Of a stretch of DNA of 20,729 nt, positions 19,730 to 20,729 are shown in pieces; positions within the stretch are counted from its first letter, which is position 1; every line of letters begins with the position of its first letter. Made by a program: the position numbers and the translations under genes. The stretch is from a virus. Location: the IMG/VR virus record IMGVR_UViG_3300050821_007235, positions 1 through 20,729 of that record; one strand, given 5' to 3'. Under the pieces are notes generated by a model. That model had not been told where the DNA came from and did no database searches. It saw nothing but the letters and a program-made list of their open reading frames with translations.

Positions 19730-20679
19730 GTGTGTGAGCCGCCGGCGGCAAAGGGGATGCGATGGTCCAATTCCGGCGCGTCATCAGACGTGCCTCCGAT
19801 CATCAAGCGCGGAGTATCAACGCCACATATCTGACATTGCCAACGGTCCCGCTCAAATACCGTAACGCGCCTGACAGATTCATGCGGGACGCCGGCCCTC
19901 TTGGCGCGTTGGATGTGGTTGCTTTCGCCTCGATTCCGGATGCGCCGCATGCACCTTTTAGAACAGAATAGCCTGGCACCATGCCCCCTAATGAATAGCT
20001 TTCCACATCGCTTGCACGCCAACTCAATTTTGGGCTTTCGCATTGAGTCATTGATACAAGCCTGTGAACAATACTTCCTCTTACCACAATACTTCCTCTT
20101 ACCTATGAACGTCACGCCGCACTGCATGCACTCGGTCCGTAATGTAAGGACACGCAGGAATGTCACGCGGGCAGTCCGGAGGGCCGTTTCCGCGACCTGT
20201 TGATCACGCGCTGGCTTAACCCGGGCAGAGCACCGCTTTGAGCAGAAGCGTTGCGGACGGCTGGCCCTGACGGTAAATGACACGCCGCAATGCTCGCAGG
20301 CTTGCTCTATTAACCGGCTCCGGGCTTGCATCGCATTGCGGCATGCCAGCGAGCAATAGCGCCGTGGGGGATTGGCGGTGTAGGCCGTGAACAATTTGCA
20401 GCAAGCCGGGTTGGCGCAAGTGAGCGTCTTGATGGCGCTCTCACCGTAAGGGCGGACCTCCCGCCCGGTCGCAGCGCGGACGCGCTCCCGGTATTGATCA
20501 GCCTGTTTTGCAAGCATTGTCGGAGCGCTATGTAAATAGCGATCCTTCAACGTGCCGGCCGGGAGCCTGGCTTTGTATGCCGCTGAACGGCACGCGTTGG
20601 AGCAATACTTGCGCGCGGGACCCCTCTTACCCCGCTTCCCCGCGGGTCCTCCGCATCGCAGACATCCCGTTGATTCCAT
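19558..20679 (-). CDS. HNH endonuclease with five Cys4 zinc fingers
   Basis: The 373-residue product has five Cys4 fingers of the style CxxCG...F/YCSxxC: C6/C9/C26/C30, C88/C93/C109/C113, C128/C131/C146/C150, C184/C187/C204/C208 and C222/C225/C239/C243. The HNH domain follows: ERDRWQCQICG, then PELDHRIPFAAGGSHTYENV and CACRKCNSIKG (D305, H306, N320, C325/C328). The fingers probably recognise DNA and the HNH cuts it, as in homing or packaging-linked nucleases. A recent 18-bp duplication sits in finger 4. The gene stands alone, opposite to its neighbour and overlapping it, which fits a mobile insertion. The ATG at 20679 has a weak ribosome site. Confidence 0.85.
   Translation of the reverse strand: MESTGCLRCGGPAGKRGKRGPARKYCSNACRSAAYKARLPAGTLKDRYLHSAPTMLAKQADQYRERVRAATGREVRPYGESAIKTLTCANPACCKLFTAYTANPPRRYCSLACRNAMQARSRLIEQACEHCGVSFTVRASRPQRFCSKRCSARVKPARDQQVAETALRTARVTFLRVLTLRTECMQCGVTFIGKRKYCGKRKYCSQACINDSMRKPKIELACKRCGKLFIRGHGARLFCSKRCMRRIRNRGESNHIQRAKRAGVPHESVRRVTVFERDRWQCQICGVDTPRLMIGGTSDDAPELDHRIPFAAGGSHTYENVQCACRKCNSIKGHTAVIGQLPLWPRPFKPSAVKVTTTMTTKNSPAARREAMR
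20068..20103. repeat. Perfect 18-bp tandem duplication in the HNH gene
   Basis: ACAATACTTCCTCTTACC occurs twice head to tail (20068-20085 and 20086-20103). On the coding strand it doubles GKRKYC, giving KRKYCGKRKYCSQAC in the fourth finger. No base differs between the units, so the event is recent. It inserts an extra Cys into the finger. Confidence 0.9.
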
Positions 20680-20729
20680 TGCCCTATGCTACCGTGGCAT
20701 CCTCCGATTCTGGAATCCTAAATACTGTT

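Noticed and set aside
1-20729. tRNA genes, rRNA, integrase, attachment sites, insertion sequences
   Set aside because: None could be seen on reading both strands; no terminal direct repeats or transposase motifs were found by eye.

Overview
The window is a compact, GC-rich stretch of a tailed phage (or prophage) genome with no recognisable bacterial housekeeping gene. The head genes are of the HK97 type: a P27-like small terminase subunit, a Terminase_1-like large subunit, an HK97 portal, an S78-type prohead protease fused to a scaffold-like tail, and an HK97-fold major capsid protein. They are followed by phiE125 gp8-like and SPP1 gp16-like head-tail joining proteins, which suggests a siphovirus. 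A GcrA-like small regulator and a DUF3309-like membrane protein point, by inference only, to an alphaproteobacterial host. No integrase, lysis gene, tail gene, replication gene, tRNA or CRISPR is visible.

Layout. Positions 1-10296 form one leftward block, in transcription order: terS, a DNA methyltransferase, a GcrA-like protein, terL, portal, an Ala-rich coiled-coil protein, protease/scaffold, capsid, a small structural-type protein, two connector-region proteins, a coiled-coil protein, a 58-residue protein and a truncated head-tail adaptor at the window edge. Positions 10339-11952 hold a short rightward operon with a zinc-knuckle protein and a conserved phage hypothetical. It converges on a leftward operon (15886-11962) that encodes a zinc-ribbon protein, a tiny membrane protein, a class I SAM methyltransferase, a PAPS-reductase/IbrA-like PP-loop enzyme, a DPPW adenine-type methyltransferase and a ParB/IbrB-like DGEHR protein, with nearly every junction overlapping. 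Positions 16066-19729 carry rightward operons of small accessory genes, including zinc-ribbon, wHTH/HTH-like, secreted and membrane proteins, and one oppositely oriented two-helix membrane protein. A leftward HNH endonuclease with five Cys4 fingers closes the window.

Control. The most striking non-coding signal is a set of four 21-bp palindromes (ATACCAAY-N5-GTTGGTAT). Each sits between a -35-like and a -10-like hexamer held exactly 17 bp apart. They precede 10469 (+), 15886 (-), 16066 (+) and 17737 (+), so one regulator probably controls all the non-structural operons. The three rightward promoters are followed by a common leader: a CCGGCG/CGCCGG hairpin and then an AGGA-type Shine-Dalgarno. 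A fourth copy of the hairpin precedes 19122 without an operator. No gene in the window can be assigned firmly as the regulator.

The module of greatest biological interest is the coupled PAPS-reductase-like, methyltransferase and ParB-like set. It looks like a DNA-modification or IbrA/IbrB-type regulatory system. A second pairing, a methyltransferase with a GcrA-like protein, lies between the two terminase genes.
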